Source: Gemmatimonadota bacterium
GTDB taxonomy: Bacteria > Gemmatimonadota > Gemmatimonadetes > Longimicrobiales > Gaopeijiaceae
Length of the DNA stretch: 64,000 bases
Reading direction: 5' to 3'
Assembly (NCBI GenBank): GCA_041390125.1
Contig: JAWKQN010000010.1
Location: 1-64,000, forward strand
Numbering within the stretch: position 1 is the first letter of the stretch; each line of letters starts with the position of its first letter. The position numbers and the translations under genes were made by a program. Below are positions 63,201 to 64,000 of the stretch, piece by piece. The notes beneath the pieces are model-generated. The model made no database searches and was not told the origin of the DNA. It saw only the letters and a list, made by a program, of their open reading frames with translations.

Positions 63201-64000
63201 GGGCTCGCGACGGGCGGAGTGGCGCTTGGGGCCTACGACCGGGTCCTGACCGGCGCGATCCAGCACCTCGAGACGGAGCGCGTCCAGGTCGACGCCTTCG
63301 CCCGCCGCGGCCGCTCCTCGCGCGTGGTGGACGAGATCCCCGCCCGCGGCGTGAGCGGGCCCTATTCGCTGAGCCGCGCGGACGGGCTCCTGCACAGCGA
63401 GCTGGTGGAGATCGTCACCTACGACCGCAACCAGCCGGGTCGCGTCGTCGCCGTGGAGCGCCTGGAGCGCTTCCAGGACTACACGCTCGAGCCCTTCACG
63501 GGACGCCTCCTGCTGCGGCGGCCGGTCCCGGCCGTGGACGCGGCGCTCAATCCGCTCGTGCTCCGGGTCGGGTACGAGGTGGAGGGCGACACCGACGCCT
63601 TCTGGACCGTGGGCGGGTTCGCGCAGGTGCGCGCCCACGACCGCGTCGAGCTCGGAGGCGGGTGGATCCGCGACGACGATCCGGTGGGCCGGTTCGACCT
63701 GGCCAGCGTGAACGCCGCCGTGGAGGTGCTGGACGCCACGTACCTGATCGGTGAGCTGGCCCGGCGGGACGGCGGCGCCAGCGGGCGGCAGGGCGACGCC
63801 GGCCGCGTGGAGCTCCGTCACCGGAGTGACCGCGTGGCGCTCGACGCGTTCTTCGTCGGTACCGATCCGGATTTCGAGAACCCTACCTCGGTCTTCCGCG
63901 CCGGCCGCCGGGAGGCGGGCCTCCGCTCCGTCACGGCTCTCGGTGAGCGGACCCGGGCGCTCGCGGACTGGATCCAGACCCGGGACCGCACCACGGGCGG
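60231..64000 (+). CDS. Giant DUF11-repeat surface protein with outer-membrane C-terminal region (3' end outside window)
   Basis: The frame is open to the right edge (at least 1,256 codons). GTG 60231 gives a basic n-region (MIRLARPRHG) before the hydrophobic GLGVVFLGLLSA; ATG 60294 is the alternative start. Five DUF11-type beta-sandwich repeats begin near residues 47, 170, 293, 417 and 548, each with a strand like VTYTVEVVN and an RWPPI-like end. An SdrD-B/prealbumin-like domain follows at ~679 (GSVFLDCGCDP, GVRVYLQDGTAAITDSDGRY). From ~950 on come strand-rich segments with FYPVWGDASLSRFGARSTSRFF and LTYGDFRTG, typical of large outer-membrane proteins in which DUF11 domains precede a barrel-like part. 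Likely role: adhesion or surface structure anchored in the outer membrane. Confidence 0.85.
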   Translation, partial: MIRLARPRHGLAGCAAYARAAMGLGVVFLGLLSAPRGAVGQVPSGVTVAVDGPPTVAAGEVFTWSVTVRNAAARSRRNVVVVDTLPAQATVVAISGGGVESGGVIRWPPIASLPVGGPPVVLTVTVQAPAGAATLTNTAVVLSAQPNLDGPKVASFTTVVAAGPPPPPPPSGADLSILKTGPPVVASEGTLTYALTVRNGGPDPAVDVVVEDVLPSAGRFVGASGGGTHAGGVIRWPVIPLLAPGAQRTFTVEFQAPTGPSQLTNRATVRSGTSDPVPTNDTSSVRTTVEPPVPPEIDVGVTATGPLSVPAGGLVTYTVEVVNTRSVPARGVSLQFQLPPNAAFVSASGGAILNGALLAWPPIAVLPVGGRLRFTITVRAPGTGTLEGIAIVTTPGDVDPANDTARVETRVQGSAGGSTDLEVRKSGPARVDPGAVAVYRIVARNRGAQSAFDVVVADTLPDPALAQFVSASPAPSAHPTPPAVIEWPALPVLGPGDSVVYEVRLRLPVPGARVADIASVRSSTPDSDPTNDADTAVTETGGASTGSTRLRVTKEAGRSEAQVGDVVQYRIDVEAEGVPGVDVQDLLPPGFLYVPGSTRIGGTIAADPTPAAGGWLDFGTFPTDPVTGTLRLTLTYRAEIGPSAPVGEGVNRVRVRGGPTTEESEARVRVRGAFREEGVIVGSVFLDCGCDPAQLDGEPGIPGVRVYLQDGTAAITDSDGRYSLYGLRPRNWIVRVDRSTLPAGAALVRLSNRHSDDGVSALVDLTRGEMHRADFGVTRSERLAGEIEARRRQPQVTSALPAPAPVLVRGTTFRSLVPATEGPVGVPGPLAPPDPAMPAAAGLDSTAVPGAVQAEVERDLPAPEPLALSGLLEARIDLRSSGVALAGADAFQDRLTRLTWSDDTHERTAGARGSLFAHGALGDGYTVTARLDTEPIPDVRVFRDIEPDAFYPVWGDASLSRFGARSTSRFFGEVRRGASSLTYGDFRTGPGLATGGVALGAYDRVLTGAIQHLETERVQVDAFARRGRSSRVVDEIPARGVSGPYSLSRADGLLHSELVEIVTYDRNQPGRVVAVERLERFQDYTLEPFTGRLLLRRPVPAVDAALNPLVLRVGYEVEGDTDAFWTVGGFAQVRAHDRVELGGGWIRDDDPVGRFDLASVNAAVEVLDATYLIGELARRDGGASGRQGDAGRVELRHRSDRVALDAFFVGTDPDFENPTSVFRAGRREAGLRSVTALGERTRALADWIQTRDRTTG

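Overview
The window is 64 kb of very GC-rich bacterial chromosome and is almost fully coding. The likeliest host is a member of Gemmatimonadota. The evidence is two SusC/SusD (RagA/RagB) outer-membrane pairs with the plug sequence typical of that phylum, a ~1,635-residue NAD-specific glutamate dehydrogenase, a succinylase-type lysine/diaminopimelate cluster, many 4-base ATGA/GTGA gene overlaps and several apparently leaderless promoters. The phylum assignment is inferred from protein character, not from a marker gene. No rRNA, tRNA, CRISPR array, insertion sequence or integrase was found.

Layout. 1-8.5 kb: the 3' part of an Lhr-type helicase, a Nei-family DNA glycosylase, a stand-alone receiver protein, a 54-residue peptide with a canonical lasso-peptide leader motif followed by a strong terminator, a Tat-exported PhoD-like phosphatase, a small exported protein and an exopolyphosphatase. 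8.5-19.6 kb: NAD-glutamate dehydrogenase, a YhaO/YhaN-like nuclease/ATPase pair with an alpha/beta hydrolase, then a three-gene minus-strand operon (PgeF-like purine nucleoside phosphorylase, a small Cys-rich protein, and an OsmC-family protein whose catalytic Cys codon is TGA). 19.7-25.1 kb: 2-oxoglutarate dehydrogenase E1, a secreted M28 peptidase and a coiled-coil/HhH protein. 25.3-33.6 kb: a tightly packed nine-gene run containing dapE-asd-lysC-dapB-dapA-dapD, preceded by a small membrane protein and a DnaQ-like exonuclease and followed by a Ca2+/H+ antiporter. 33.7-38.2 kb: a membrane-anchored LuxR-type regulator, a lipoprotein hydrolase, a DHA2 drug exporter and two small envelope proteins. 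38.2-47.5 kb: two tandem susC-susD modules, each with its own promoter and a related terminator hairpin. 47.7-51.5 kb: a lipoprotein, a patatin phospholipase and an acyl-CoA dehydrogenase. 51.6-54.7 kb: a cobalamin riboswitch controlling btuF-btuC-btuD, with four exact-period 41-bp repeats between btuC and btuD. 54.7-58.6 kb: a DUF222/HNH endonuclease flanked by different tandem repeats, then an ArsR-like regulator and an SRPBCC protein. 58.6-64 kb: a c-type-heme protein and the 5' part of a giant DUF11-repeat surface protein that runs off the right edge.

Best candidates for new biology. (1) A probable selenocysteine-containing OsmC protein: UGA sits at the catalytic Cys position in an otherwise intact gene, and a perfect bacterial-SECIS-like hairpin starts 19 bases after it. 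(2) An orphan lasso-type RiPP precursor with no maturation enzymes nearby. (3) A chain of four coupled 14-codon mini-ORFs built by a 41-bp repeat between btuC and btuD, in which every junction is GTGA. (4) A dense cluster of four unrelated minisatellites around an HNH nuclease. (5) A leaderless ArsR-type promoter with a perfect 20-bp palindromic operator inside it.
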